This document shows, one piece after another, positions 26,570 through 34,881 of a stretch of DNA of 64,000 bases; the stretch's first letter is position 1; each line of letters starts with the position of its first letter. The stretch lies in contig NZ_SGWZ01000001.1 of NCBI RefSeq assembly GCF_004216755.1, forward strand, positions 496,001 through 560,000. Direction: 5' to 3'. The notes under the pieces were generated by a model. That model did not search any database and was not told where the DNA came from. It saw nothing but the letters and a program-made list of their open reading frames with translations. Source of the DNA: Kerstersia gyiorum (GTDB lineage Bacteria > Pseudomonadota > Gammaproteobacteria > Burkholderiales > Burkholderiaceae_B). The position numbers and the translations under genes are program-made.

Positions 26570-26594
26570 ATAGCCGATGCATTTTAAGATGCAA
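26567..26594 (-). promoter_or_regulatory. Probable sigma-70 promoter of the PAS/diflavin reductase operon
   Basis: On the minus strand TTGCAT (complement of 26589-26594) is followed after 16 nt by TATAAG (complement of 26567-26572). Both boxes are covered by the two NsrR-like operators, a good geometry for repression. Confidence 0.5.
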
Positions 26595-26608
26595 GAAAAA
26601 TACATCTT
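26586..26608. promoter_or_regulatory. NsrR-like operator B
   Basis: The 23-mer starts AAGATGCA and ends AAATACATCTT, again 18 of 22 matches to the NsrR consensus. It lies 39 bp (about four helical turns) from operator A in the divergent region 26444-26722. Confidence 0.65.
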
Positions 26609-26722
26609 TTGATGCGAGGCGGCCACAGCCGCGGTGCGGCGCTGGCGCCTGGCGGGTGATTTGAGTACCCTTGGGATTTCCGGCCGTGCCACGGCTGGCC
26701 TGCCGGAAGCGATGGAATACCG

Positions 26723-27286
26723 ATGAGATTGACGCTGAAAACGGACTATGCCTTGCGCACGCTGATGTATTTGGGACAGCAGCGTGGCCGCCTGACGTCC
26801 ATTGCGTCGGTAGCGGAGTTCTATGGCATTTCCGAGAACCATCTGGTCAAGGTCGTGCACGAACTGGGCCGCAAGGGCTTCATCGAAACCTTGCGCGGGA
26901 AGGGCGGGGGCATCCGCCTGTTGCGCCAGCCGTCTGACATCATCATCGGCGACGTGGTACGGGCCATGGAAGACGACATGGCGCTGGTTGCCTGCTTTGG
27001 TCCGCAGGAGCCCGAGCGCGCTTGCCTGCTGACTGATTCCTGTAGCCTGCAGGGCCTGTTGCATCAGGCCCTGCGAGCCTTCATGGCAACATTGGACGCC
27101 CGTAGCCTGGCGGATATGCTGGGCCATGCTTCCGCGCAGCGTGCGGAAGGCATGATTCCCCTGCAGGATGTGATGCGCGAGATCCAGGCGCAACGTCCCG
27201 GGAAGACGTCCGCGCCGGCCGTGGTTGACGATGCGTCTGGCAGTACGGTTGTTGGCGCTGCGGGGCAACCCGGCGACACGGCGTAA
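26723..27286 (+). CDS. nsrR: Rrf2-family nitric-oxide-sensing repressor NsrR (187 aa)
   Basis: The N-terminus MRLTLKTDYALRTLMYLG and SVAEFYGISENHLVKVVHEL are the Rrf2/NsrR winged helix. RGKGGGIRL and IIIGDVVRAMEDDMALVACF follow. Three cysteines (VACFG, RACLL, DSCSL) would hold the Fe-S cluster, with spacing C-x9-C-x5-C. The ending ALRAFMATLDARSLADML is typical of NsrR rather than IscR. It is divergent from the PAS/diflavin operon, with two matching operators between. The tail after residue 155 is low-complexity and longer than in E. coli. Confidence 0.9.
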   Translation: MRLTLKTDYALRTLMYLGQQRGRLTSIASVAEFYGISENHLVKVVHELGRKGFIETLRGKGGGIRLLRQPSDIIIGDVVRAMEDDMALVACFGPQEPERACLLTDSCSLQGLLHQALRAFMATLDARSLADMLGHASAQRAEGMIPLQDVMREIQAQRPGKTSAPAVVDDASGSTVVGAAGQPGDTA

Positions 27287-27338
27287 ACGCCGCACCAGCC
27301 TTCATGAGCGGCGCGGACGGCGGTAGTGAGCCAAAGGC

Positions 27339-28313
27339 TCAGGGTGCGGCCACCCAGGGCTCGAACAGTTCCACGATTTCGTCCGTGCCAACTTCGCGAT
27401 TGCCTTGGCGGGCCGCTTCGGACTGCCAGTACATCTTCCAGATCATGTCCATGCCGTCAATCGGATACAACAGGCGTATGCCGTCGTTCATGTCGGCGCG
27501 GCGCTGCCATTCGGCACGGATGCGTTTCCAGTAGTCGCGGCTATTGTCGTTCCAATAGCGGTAGCCACTATTGAAATTGAAGCCTTCAATGCGCTTGTAA
27601 GTGTTGACGCCGTGTTCCTGCACCAGCGTGGCGACTTCCTTGCCATGCTCGCGGACGACCTTGCGGTTGTCCTGTTCGTGCAGCCAGCCGTTGCGTGTAA
27701 TGCGGTGGCGGTTGACCATGCCCACGGCGTTGTAGTCGCTGCGGGTGCTGTATTCGCGGCGCGGCAGTGGCCGCCAGCCGGGGTCGGACGTCCACAGCGG
27801 TTCGCCGCTGTCGTAGGTCCATTTGCCGGTGCCGCAATAGCGCGGCGCATCGCTGACTTCATACACGCATTGCGTCCAGGCGCCGGCCGTCAATTCGGCA
27901 GGAATGGCTTCCCGGCGCCAGGTCTGGTCATCGGTGAACACCAGACGGGTAGGGGCCTCGTAGTGCCAGTCCTGGCGCCAGTGCTTGATGACGAAGCCCA
28001 TGGTGCGGTGTACCAGCAGGTGCTGCAGGATGATGTCCTTGCCGTTGTCTTCTTCGACCAGTACCAGTTCGAAGGCGCCGCTGCGCTTGGGGGGCTTGGG
28101 TTCATAGCCCGGTGCGGGGTCGGTTTCGTCGAAGGCGAAAGTGACTTCATATTCGCCCTGCATTGCCAGGATGGCCTGACGGTCGCGCTCCAGCCCTTGC
28201 TGGGCCGAGATGGCCTGCAACTTGGCGGGGTCGTCGATGGTTTTGATACCGGAGGTGGAAAGACAGCCGCTGAGCGATAGCGCGGCAGCGAGCAGGGAGG
28301 CCAGACGTAGCAT
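27339..28313 (-). CDS. DUF6607 family lipoprotein (324 aa)
   Basis: The signal peptide ends in a lipobox LSGC (Cys at residue 17). The mature protein contains FAFDETDPAPGYEPKPPK, HLLVHRTMGFVIKHWRQDW and GKWTYDSGEPLWTSDPGW, matching DUF6607 (lipocalin-like in character, rich in Trp/Tyr/His). Function is unknown. A Fur-box-like site at 28410-28428 suggests iron control. The gene converges on nsrR. Confidence 0.75.
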   Translation of the reverse strand: MLRLASLLAAALSLSGCLSTSGIKTIDDPAKLQAISAQQGLERDRQAILAMQGEYEVTFAFDETDPAPGYEPKPPKRSGAFELVLVEEDNGKDIILQHLLVHRTMGFVIKHWRQDWHYEAPTRLVFTDDQTWRREAIPAELTAGAWTQCVYEVSDAPRYCGTGKWTYDSGEPLWTSDPGWRPLPRREYSTRSDYNAVGMVNRHRITRNGWLHEQDNRKVVREHGKEVATLVQEHGVNTYKRIEGFNFNSGYRYWNDNSRDYWKRIRAEWQRRADMNDGIRLLYPIDGMDMIWKMYWQSEAARQGNREVGTDEIVELFEPWVAAP

Positions 28314-28409
28314 GCTTCTTGATGTCCAGGTGATGCCAGAAGGAATAGGGCGCCGGCCGGGTGATAATGCCGAGACGTCGCGTCATGGAACGAATCAGGA
28401 TCACGCTAT

Positions 28410-28428
28410 GAAAAGCGTTCTCATTATT
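28410..28428. promoter_or_regulatory. Weak Fur-box-like site before the DUF6607 gene
   Basis: GAAAAGCGTTCTCATTATT matches about 12-13 of 19 bases of the Fur consensus, with a good right half (CATTAT). It lies about 100 nt upstream of the lipoprotein start. Confidence 0.35.
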
Positions 28429-28514
28429 CGGGCCATATGATAAACGGGATCATTCTGTAGGCAATAGCATCCTGTCCGGCCAGGGGTAGTTCATACGCCC
28501 CAGGGGAAGCCGGA

Positions 28515-28544
28515 CAAGAAAAAACCGGCAGAGGCTGCCGGTTT
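28515..28544 (-). terminator. Rho-independent terminator of lysA
   Basis: AAACCGGCAG (28522-28531) and CTGCCGGTTT (28535-28544) form a 10-bp stem with a 3-nt loop. On the minus strand it is followed by TTTTTTCTTG. It lies 40 nt past the lysA stop. Confidence 0.85.
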
Positions 28545-28585
28545 CTGAAAGGCCGGGTGTGCGCCCGGCGGGCTCACGCGTGGAG

Positions 28586-29899
28586 TCAGGCGTCTGGCGG
28601 CAGGATTTCGCCGGCGAACAGTTGCGGCACCTGCTCGCGCTCGCGGATCAGATAGGCCTGGGCGCCATCCACCAGCACCTCCGCGGCACGGGGACGGGTG
28701 TTGTACTGGCTGCTCATCACGAAGGCATAGGCGCCGGCGGATTCCACTGCAAGCAGGTCGCCCTGGCGCAACGCCAGTTCACGGTCGCGTGCCAGCCAGT
28801 CGCCGCTTTCGCAAACCGGGCCGACGATGTCGTACAGCTTGGCGCTACAGCCCGCCGATGGCGCACGCACCGGCAGCACGCCGTGCCAGGCGTCATACAG
28901 TGTCGGTCGGATGAGGTCGGTCATGGCGGCATCGACAATGGCGAAGTTCTTGGCTTCGGCATGCTTCAGGTACAGCACCTCAGTGACCAGAATGCCGGCA
29001 TTGCCGACCAGCGAACGGCCCGGTTCCATGACCAGCTGCAGGCCGCCATGGCCGCGTGCGGCCAGGCGCAGGAAGACTTCATCGAGCAGGTCGCGCAGCG
29101 ACAGCGGCTGTTCGTCGCGGTAGCGGATGCCCACGCCGCCGCCGATATCCAGGTGGTGCAGGCGGATGCCGTCAGCAGCCAGGGCGTCGATCAGGTTGAT
29201 CAGCTTGTCCAGCGCATCCAGATAGGGCGAGATTTCCGTCAGCTGGGAGCCGATATGGCAATCCACGCCGACAATCTCGAGGCCCGGCAGCGCGGCAGCC
29301 AGGCGATAGGCTTCCTCGGCTTCCTCGATGGCGATGCCGAATTTGTTTTCCTTCAGCCCGGTGGAGATATAGGGGTGGGTATGAGCGTCGACGTCCGGGT
29401 TCACGCGCAGCGATACCGGTGCGGTCAGGCCCAGCCGGGTGGCAGTAGCCGACAGATGGCGCAACTCGGCCACTGATTCGACATTGAAGCTGCGCACGCC
29501 AGCGCGCAGGGCGGCTTCGATTTCCCAGGTCTGCTTGCCGACGCCGGAGAACACGACCTTGCCGGGATCGCCGCCGGCAGCCTGCACGCGCGCCAGTTCT
29601 CCGCCAGAGACAATATCGAAACCCGCGCCCAGGCGTGCGAATTCGCGCAGCACAGCCAGGTTCGAATTCGCCTTCATGCCATAGCACACCAGCGCATTGC
29701 GGCCGTCGATGGCATCCTCGAAGCGCTGCCAGGCGGCACGCAGGGCCGCGCGGGAGTACACGTATAGCGGCGAGCCATGCTGGCGCGCCAGGTCGCCGAC
29801 GGGTACGCCTTCGGCATGGAGCTCGCCGTGCTCATAGTGGAAATAGGGGGCGCCGACGGGTTCGGGCAGGGAGGCGGGAACGCTGGTGGGTTGGCTCAT
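28586..29899 (-). CDS. lysA: Diaminopimelate decarboxylase (437 aa)
   Basis: This PLP enzyme makes L-lysine from meso-diaminopimelate. CYGMKANSNLAVLREFARLG contains the PLP lysine. HIGSQLTEISPY, HLDIGGGVGIRY, EPGRSLVGNAG and GPVCESGDWLA (catalytic Cys) complete the fold-III decarboxylase signature. The start at 29899 overlaps the lptM stop (ATGA), so the pair is translationally coupled, the usual arrangement opposite cyaY. Confidence 0.96.
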   Translation of the reverse strand: MSQPTSVPASLPEPVGAPYFHYEHGELHAEGVPVGDLARQHGSPLYVYSRAALRAAWQRFEDAIDGRNALVCYGMKANSNLAVLREFARLGAGFDIVSGGELARVQAAGGDPGKVVFSGVGKQTWEIEAALRAGVRSFNVESVAELRHLSATATRLGLTAPVSLRVNPDVDAHTHPYISTGLKENKFGIAIEEAEEAYRLAAALPGLEIVGVDCHIGSQLTEISPYLDALDKLINLIDALAADGIRLHHLDIGGGVGIRYRDEQPLSLRDLLDEVFLRLAARGHGGLQLVMEPGRSLVGNAGILVTEVLYLKHAEAKNFAIVDAAMTDLIRPTLYDAWHGVLPVRAPSAGCSAKLYDIVGPVCESGDWLARDRELALRQGDLLAVESAGAYAFVMSSQYNTRPRAAEVLVDGAQAYLIREREQVPQLFAGEILPPDA

Positions 29900-30045
29900 G
29901 TTGCAGTGGAAGAGGTGGTCGCAGTCTGGGATTGCGAGGTCGGCAGGGACAGGGGGCCTTTGTAACCGCACGCGAGCAACTGCCCTATCAGGACGATGCT
30001 GGCTAAAATGCGGCAGGCCGAGCGTAAGCGGGCCAATGTGAACAC
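29896..30045 (-). CDS. lptM: LptM (YifL-type) small lipoprotein (49 aa)
   Basis: This is a short gene. The GTG start at 30045 has ACGGAG upstream. The signal peptide ends in a lipobox LLAC, immediately followed by GYKGPLSLP, the hallmark of LptM, which assists LptD maturation in the outer membrane. The tail is Ser/Thr-rich. It overlaps lysA by 4 nt and is divergent from cyaY, as in most beta- and gammaproteobacteria. Confidence 0.88.
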   Translation of the reverse strand: MFTLARLRSACRILASIVLIGQLLACGYKGPLSLPTSQSQTATTSSTAT

Positions 30046-30078
30046 TGGAAACTCCGTTAATGCGTGCAAGGTACGATT

Positions 30079-30411
30079 ATGACTGAAACTGAATTCCTGG
30101 CGCGAGCCCATGCTGTGCTGGAAACCATAGAACGGCAGGTGGATGACTGGAATTCCACAGCCGATGTCGATATCGAAGCCAGTTTCAGCGGCAATGTGCT
30201 GACGCTGGTTTTCGAAAATGGCGAGCAAGTCGTCATCAACAGCCAGGCCGCCATGCGGGAAATATGGGTGGCGGCCCGTAGCGGCGGCTTCCATTATCGC
30301 CTGGTGGACGACAAGACCTGGCAGGACACGCGCGGCGGTCCGAATCTGGAAGACGCGCTGTCGCAAATCTGTTCGAATGCCAGCGGCGAAGCCTTGACGC
30401 TCAAACTCTGA
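30079..30411 (+). CDS. cyaY: Iron-sulfur assembly frataxin-like protein CyaY (110 aa)
   Basis: This is an iron-binding regulator of Fe-S cluster assembly. The N-terminal acidic helix (MTETEFLARAHAVLETIERQ, then DDWN) is followed by the frataxin beta-sheet (ADVDIEASFSGNVLTLVFEN, INSQAAMREIWVAARSGGFH). Length is normal. It is divergent from lptM-lysA across 33 nt. Confidence 0.95.
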   Translation: MTETEFLARAHAVLETIERQVDDWNSTADVDIEASFSGNVLTLVFENGEQVVINSQAAMREIWVAARSGGFHYRLVDDKTWQDTRGGPNLEDALSQICSNASGEALTLKL

Positions 30412-30433
30412 GCAGCAAGGGCCGGGCATTTGA

Positions 30434-30477
30434 AACGGGCCACCATGGCGCCATTTCTGGCGTCATGGTGGCCCGTT
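30434..30477. terminator. Long hairpin between cyaY and mrcA (convergent)
   Basis: Two 19-nt arms (30434-30452 and 30459-30477) pair with one mismatch around a 6-nt loop. There is no strong T run, but the stem is very stable and lies between two converging genes, so it probably ends transcription from both sides. Confidence 0.6.
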
Positions 30478-30522
30478 GTGTTCTGGCGGCAAGGCTGTGC
30501 CGCCGCCAGAACAGGTCCGTCA

Positions 30523-32979
30523 TCAGTTGTTGCGTTCCAGGCGGTTCAGCAACTGGCCCAGTTCGTCATTGCTCATCGAGGGCTGGTTCGTATCAGCATG
30601 GATGGGAATGGCTTCGCCCTCGGCCGTCGGCAGGTTCATCAGGAACTCGCCCAGGGTGTCCGGCGTCGGCAGGCCGACGCTGGCAATGGATTGCCCTGGC
30701 GGGAACTCTGCGAAGTAGATGTCGCCGTTCTCGAAGATCAGGCCATCGGGTTTGGACAGGCGGCTTTCCGGCTTGCCCTTGAGCGCTTGCGACATGAAGC
30801 TGACCCAGATCGGCATGGCGACGCCGCCACCGGTTTCACGCGAGCCCAGCGAGCGCGGGTTGTCAAAGCCCATCCAGGCGATGCCGGTCAGGTGGGGCGT
30901 ATAGCCGGCGAACCACGCGTCGTGGGATTCGTTCGTGGTGCCGGTCTTGCCGCCGACGTCGTTGCGGTGCAGCGCCGCCCGTGCGCGGGCCGCCGTGCCC
31001 GACGTGGCGACGCCACGCAGCAGGTCATCCATGACATAGGCTGTGCGGGGGTCTATCACGCGGGCCTGCACATCGCCGGCGACGGCCGGGTTGGCACGCA
31101 TCAGAATCTTGCCTTCGCTGTCGGTCACGCGTTGAATCAGGTAGGGCTCGACACGGTAGCCGCCATTGGCGAAGACCGAGTAGGCACTGGCCAACTGCAG
31201 CGGCGTTACGGCACCGGCGCCCAGCGCCATGGGCAGGACGGCGGGATGGCGGGCCGGGTCGAAACCGAAGCGGGCAATGTATTCCTGCGCGTAAGCCGGG
31301 GTAATGGCCTGCAGGATACGGATGGAAACCATGTTCTTGGACTTGTAGAGCCCGGTACGCATGGTCAGCATGTCCTCGTAGCCGCCGCCGTAGTTCTTGG
31401 GATTCCACGGGCGTGAGCCGGTCTGGGCGGCCGTCAGCGTGAATGGCTGGTCGGAAACCTGGGTGCCCGGCGTCAGACCGCGTTCCAGCGCGGCGGCATA
31501 GATGAAGGGCTTGAAGACCGAGCCCGGTTGGCGCCAGGCTTGCGTCACGCGGTTGAATTTGCCTCGGTCGAAGTCGAAGCCGCCGACCATGGCGCGAATG
31601 GCGCCATCATCCGGCGACAGTGCGACGAAAGCCGCCTGCACCGCTGGCATGTTGATCACTTCCCAGCCGTCGCCATTCTTGTGCAGGTGCACGACCGAAC
31701 CACGGCGCAACTGTTCTTCAGGCTTGGCGGTGCTCGACAGCGCGCGGGCGACGATGGCCAGCGTTTTTTTGTCGGTGATCGTATGGATTTCCGCGGCATT
31801 GCGTGCCACGCGGATTTCCGTCGGGCTGGCGGACAGCACCACGCCGGTCAGCAGGTCATCGCTGTCCGGGTACTGTTCGATCACGCCGTCGAGGAATTCG
31901 TCGAATGCCGTGGCATTGTCTTCCAGACCTTCCGGCAGGTCCAGTTGGGCTTCGGGGCCGGGGTAGCGCGAGCGGCGGGTGTAATCGAGCACGCCGTTGC
32001 GCAAGGCGCGGTAGGCCTGTTCCTGCTCCTGCGAGGTTACCGTGGTGTAGACATTCAGGCCGCGGCCATACAGGTCGTCCTGGTAGATGTCGAACAGCAG
32101 TTGGCGGGCCAGTTCGGCCACATACTCACCGTGCACGGCGTAACCGCCGGAACGTGAACCCTGCATGGAGCGCAGCTCAATGGGCTGCGCCATGGCGGTC
32201 TGGTATTCGGCCTCGGTGATGTAGCCGAGCTGGCGCATGCGGTTCAGCACGTAATGCTGGCGTGTCGTGGCGCGGGCCAGGTTGGCGATCGGGTTGATGC
32301 GCGACGGCGCCTTGGGAATGCCGGCCAGCATGGCGGCTTCCGCCGTCGTGATTTCCGACAGCGGTTTGCCGAAGTAGGTCCGTGCGGCGGCGGCAAAGCC
32401 GTAGGAACGGTGGCCCAGATAGATCTGGTTCATGTACAGCTCGAGGATCTGATCCTTGGTCAGGTTGGCCTCGATCTTGAACGTCAGCAGCAGTTCGTAG
32501 AATTTGCGCGAATAGGTCTTGTCGGATGACAGATAGAAGTTGCGCGCGACCTGCATCGTGATCGTGCTGGCACCCTGGCTCTTGGACATGCTGAGCATGT
32601 TGGTCAGGCCTGCGCGTGCCACGCCGCGCCAGTCAATGCCGCCATGATGGTAGAAGTTGTCATCTTCTGCGGCCAGTACGGCGGATTTCATGACATCCGG
32701 GATTTCGTCGATGCGCAGCACATTGCGGCGTTCTTCGCCGAATTCGCCGATCAGGACGTTGTCCGCGGTATAGACGCGCAGTGGCACGCGCGGCCGGTAA
32801 TCGGTCATCGCGTGCAATTCTGGCAAGTTGGGCCAGGCCAGCGCCAGCGCCAGGCCGACCAGCAGCGCGACAGCCACGCCCAGGCCGGCGCAGAGCACAG
32901 CTGTTTTCATCAGGAAACGGCCCAGGGAAAACTTGCGGCGGGGCTTGTCGGGGGATTTCGAAGTGGCGGTTTTACTCAT
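30523..32979 (-). CDS. mrcA: Penicillin-binding protein 1A, bifunctional peptidoglycan synthase (818 aa)
   Basis: There is a membrane anchor near residues 28-50. The glycosyltransferase (GT51) domain has AAEDDNFYHHGGIDWRGVAR and QGASTITMQVARNFYL. The transpeptidase has the SxxK motif in QPGSVFKPFIYAAAL and the KTG motif in GGKTGTTNESHDAWF. It is divergent from aroK with 125 nt between. Confidence 0.96.
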   Translation of the reverse strand: MSKTATSKSPDKPRRKFSLGRFLMKTAVLCAGLGVAVALLVGLALALAWPNLPELHAMTDYRPRVPLRVYTADNVLIGEFGEERRNVLRIDEIPDVMKSAVLAAEDDNFYHHGGIDWRGVARAGLTNMLSMSKSQGASTITMQVARNFYLSSDKTYSRKFYELLLTFKIEANLTKDQILELYMNQIYLGHRSYGFAAAARTYFGKPLSEITTAEAAMLAGIPKAPSRINPIANLARATTRQHYVLNRMRQLGYITEAEYQTAMAQPIELRSMQGSRSGGYAVHGEYVAELARQLLFDIYQDDLYGRGLNVYTTVTSQEQEQAYRALRNGVLDYTRRSRYPGPEAQLDLPEGLEDNATAFDEFLDGVIEQYPDSDDLLTGVVLSASPTEIRVARNAAEIHTITDKKTLAIVARALSSTAKPEEQLRRGSVVHLHKNGDGWEVINMPAVQAAFVALSPDDGAIRAMVGGFDFDRGKFNRVTQAWRQPGSVFKPFIYAAALERGLTPGTQVSDQPFTLTAAQTGSRPWNPKNYGGGYEDMLTMRTGLYKSKNMVSIRILQAITPAYAQEYIARFGFDPARHPAVLPMALGAGAVTPLQLASAYSVFANGGYRVEPYLIQRVTDSEGKILMRANPAVAGDVQARVIDPRTAYVMDDLLRGVATSGTAARARAALHRNDVGGKTGTTNESHDAWFAGYTPHLTGIAWMGFDNPRSLGSRETGGGVAMPIWVSFMSQALKGKPESRLSKPDGLIFENGDIYFAEFPPGQSIASVGLPTPDTLGEFLMNLPTAEGEAIPIHADTNQPSMSNDELGQLLNRLERNN

Positions 32980-33104
32980 GACCGGGGATTTTAAAGGGCA
33001 GGCGACGACAGGACGGGCAAATTTTCGTTACGGCGCCCGGAATATGCTGTCCCGATCGCGCAGTTTAGCCCCCGCGACGCACGCCGCGATGGGATAATGT
33101 GCGA

Positions 33105-33761
33105 ATGAATGCAATTTCTTCCTTGCCACCGGATTCGTCACCGGCGGCTTCATCCTTAGATGGCGAACGCGTAACTTGGTTGCATCATGACCTGCCGATT
33201 TTTCTGGTAGGCATGATGGGCGCGGGCAAAACCACCATAGGCAAGCGGCTGGCGCGTGCCTGCGGCAGGGATTTTCTCGACCTCGACCATGAACTGGAAG
33301 CCCGCTGCGGCGTGCGCGTGCCCGTCATTTTCGAGATTGAAGGTGAAGCTGGTTTCCGGCGGCGCGAAACCGCGGCCCTGGAAGAATGCACGCGTCAGCG
33401 TGGCATCATCCTGGCGACGGGCGGTGGCGCGCCGGTTGCGCCGGAAAACCGTGCGCTGCTCAGGCAGCGGGGTATTGTCGTCTATCTGCGCGCATCCGTC
33501 GATGAGTTGTGGCGCCGCACCTGCTCGGACCGCAACCGACCGTTGCTGGCGACCAGCGACCCGCGCACGACGCTGCGCGACTTGCTGGCCCGGCGCGAGC
33601 CCATCTACGAGGAAGTGGCAGATATCGTCGTCGATACCGGCAGCGTCTCGATTTCCCAGGTTCTGAAGAACCTGGTGCCGCTGTTGCAGAATATCGAAAA
33701 GGAAATCAGCCTGGCCCCGCCCGCCAGCGCCCAGGCCGGCCCGGCGCCTGGCCGCGAGTAA
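33105..33761 (+). CDS. aroK: Shikimate kinase (218 aa)
   Basis: The enzyme phosphorylates shikimate at O3. The P-loop is GMMGAGKTTIGKRLA. FLDLDHELEARCG, EGEAGFRRRETAALEE and LATGGGAPVAPENR are the shikimate-binding motifs. RNRPLLATSDP is the lid. The N-terminal extension of about 30 residues is variable in this lineage. A GTG at 33099 is an alternative start. It is followed by aroB after 28 nt. Confidence 0.95.
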   Translation: MNAISSLPPDSSPAASSLDGERVTWLHHDLPIFLVGMMGAGKTTIGKRLARACGRDFLDLDHELEARCGVRVPVIFEIEGEAGFRRRETAALEECTRQRGIILATGGGAPVAPENRALLRQRGIVVYLRASVDELWRRTCSDRNRPLLATSDPRTTLRDLLARREPIYEEVADIVVDTGSVSISQVLKNLVPLLQNIEKEISLAPPASAQAGPAPGRE

Positions 33762-33789
33762 AGAACAGAACTGTCATTGAGAAGAGCAC

Positions 33790-34881
33790 ATGAACGTCGT
33801 TACCGTTGATACCCCTGGGGGCCAATATCCCATCACCATTGCGCCGGGTCGCCTGGACTCCCTGGCGGCGGCGATTCCGGCGGACGCGACGCGCGTGGCG
33901 CTGGTGACGAACCCCACCATAGACGCGATTTATGGCGACCGCGTGCGCCAGGCCCTGGCGGCCAGCGGCAAGCCTGTGTTCGATGTGATGTTGCCCGATG
34001 GGGAGCAATACAAGACCTGGGAAACGCTGCAACTGATCTTCGACGCCATGCTGCGCCAGAAATGCGATCGGCGCGCCGTCATCGTGGCCCTGGGGGGCGG
34101 GGTGACGGGCGATATCGCCGGTTTCGCGGCGGCATCCTACATGCGCGGCATCCGTTTCGTGCAGGTGCCCACCACCTTGCTGGCACAGGTGGACTCCTCG
34201 GTGGGTGGCAAGACCGGCATCAATCATCCGCTGGGCAAGAACATGATCGGCGCTTTCTACCAGCCGGTGGCGGTGGAGATCGACACTGACGTGCTGCGCA
34301 GCCTGCCAGCCCGGGAAATTTCAGCCGGTCTGGCGGAAGTGGTGAAGTACGGCCTGATCCTGGACCGCGAATTTTTTGACTGGTGCGAGCAGAACGCCCA
34401 GGCCCTGCGCGCGCTGGAGCCGCAGGCCATGGGCTACGCCATTCGCCGCTCCTGCGAGCTGAAGGCCTGGGTGGTGTCGCAGGATGAACGGGAATCGGGC
34501 CTGCGGGCCATCCTCAACCTGGGGCATACCTTCGGGCACGCGATCGAGGCCGGTCTGGGCTACGGCAAGTGGCTGCACGGCGAGGCTGTGGGCTGCGGGC
34601 TGGTGCAGGCGGCCGAGCTGTCTGCCGAGGTGGAAGGGCTGCCGCGTGCGGATGTCGAGCGCGTGCGCCAGGTCGTGGCTGCGCTGGGTTGCCCGGTGCA
34701 GGCACCGGACCTGGGCGAGCAGCGCTGGTTCGATCTGATGAAGGTAGACAAGAAGGCGGCGGCCGGTGAAATCCGTTTCGTCCTGACGCCGGAAATCGGG
34801 CGGGCCGTTACGCGCACCGCGCCGGACGATGCCGTGCGCGCCGTACTTTCGCGTACCGTGGCCGACGGAGCGTTGGCGTGA
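33790..34881 (+). CDS. aroB: 3-Dehydroquinate synthase (363 aa)
   Basis: This is the second step of the shikimate pathway. DGEQYKTWETL, GGGVTGDIAGFAAASYMRGI, PTTLLAQVDSSVGGKTGIN and LNLGHTFGHAIEA contain the NAD and zinc-binding residues. It is of full length. The last codon overlaps the dgt GTG start (GTGA). Confidence 0.97.
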   Translation: MNVVTVDTPGGQYPITIAPGRLDSLAAAIPADATRVALVTNPTIDAIYGDRVRQALAASGKPVFDVMLPDGEQYKTWETLQLIFDAMLRQKCDRRAVIVALGGGVTGDIAGFAAASYMRGIRFVQVPTTLLAQVDSSVGGKTGINHPLGKNMIGAFYQPVAVEIDTDVLRSLPAREISAGLAEVVKYGLILDREFFDWCEQNAQALRALEPQAMGYAIRRSCELKAWVVSQDERESGLRAILNLGHTFGHAIEAGLGYGKWLHGEAVGCGLVQAAELSAEVEGLPRADVERVRQVVAALGCPVQAPDLGEQRWFDLMKVDKKAAAGEIRFVLTPEIGRAVTRTAPDDAVRAVLSRTVADGALA

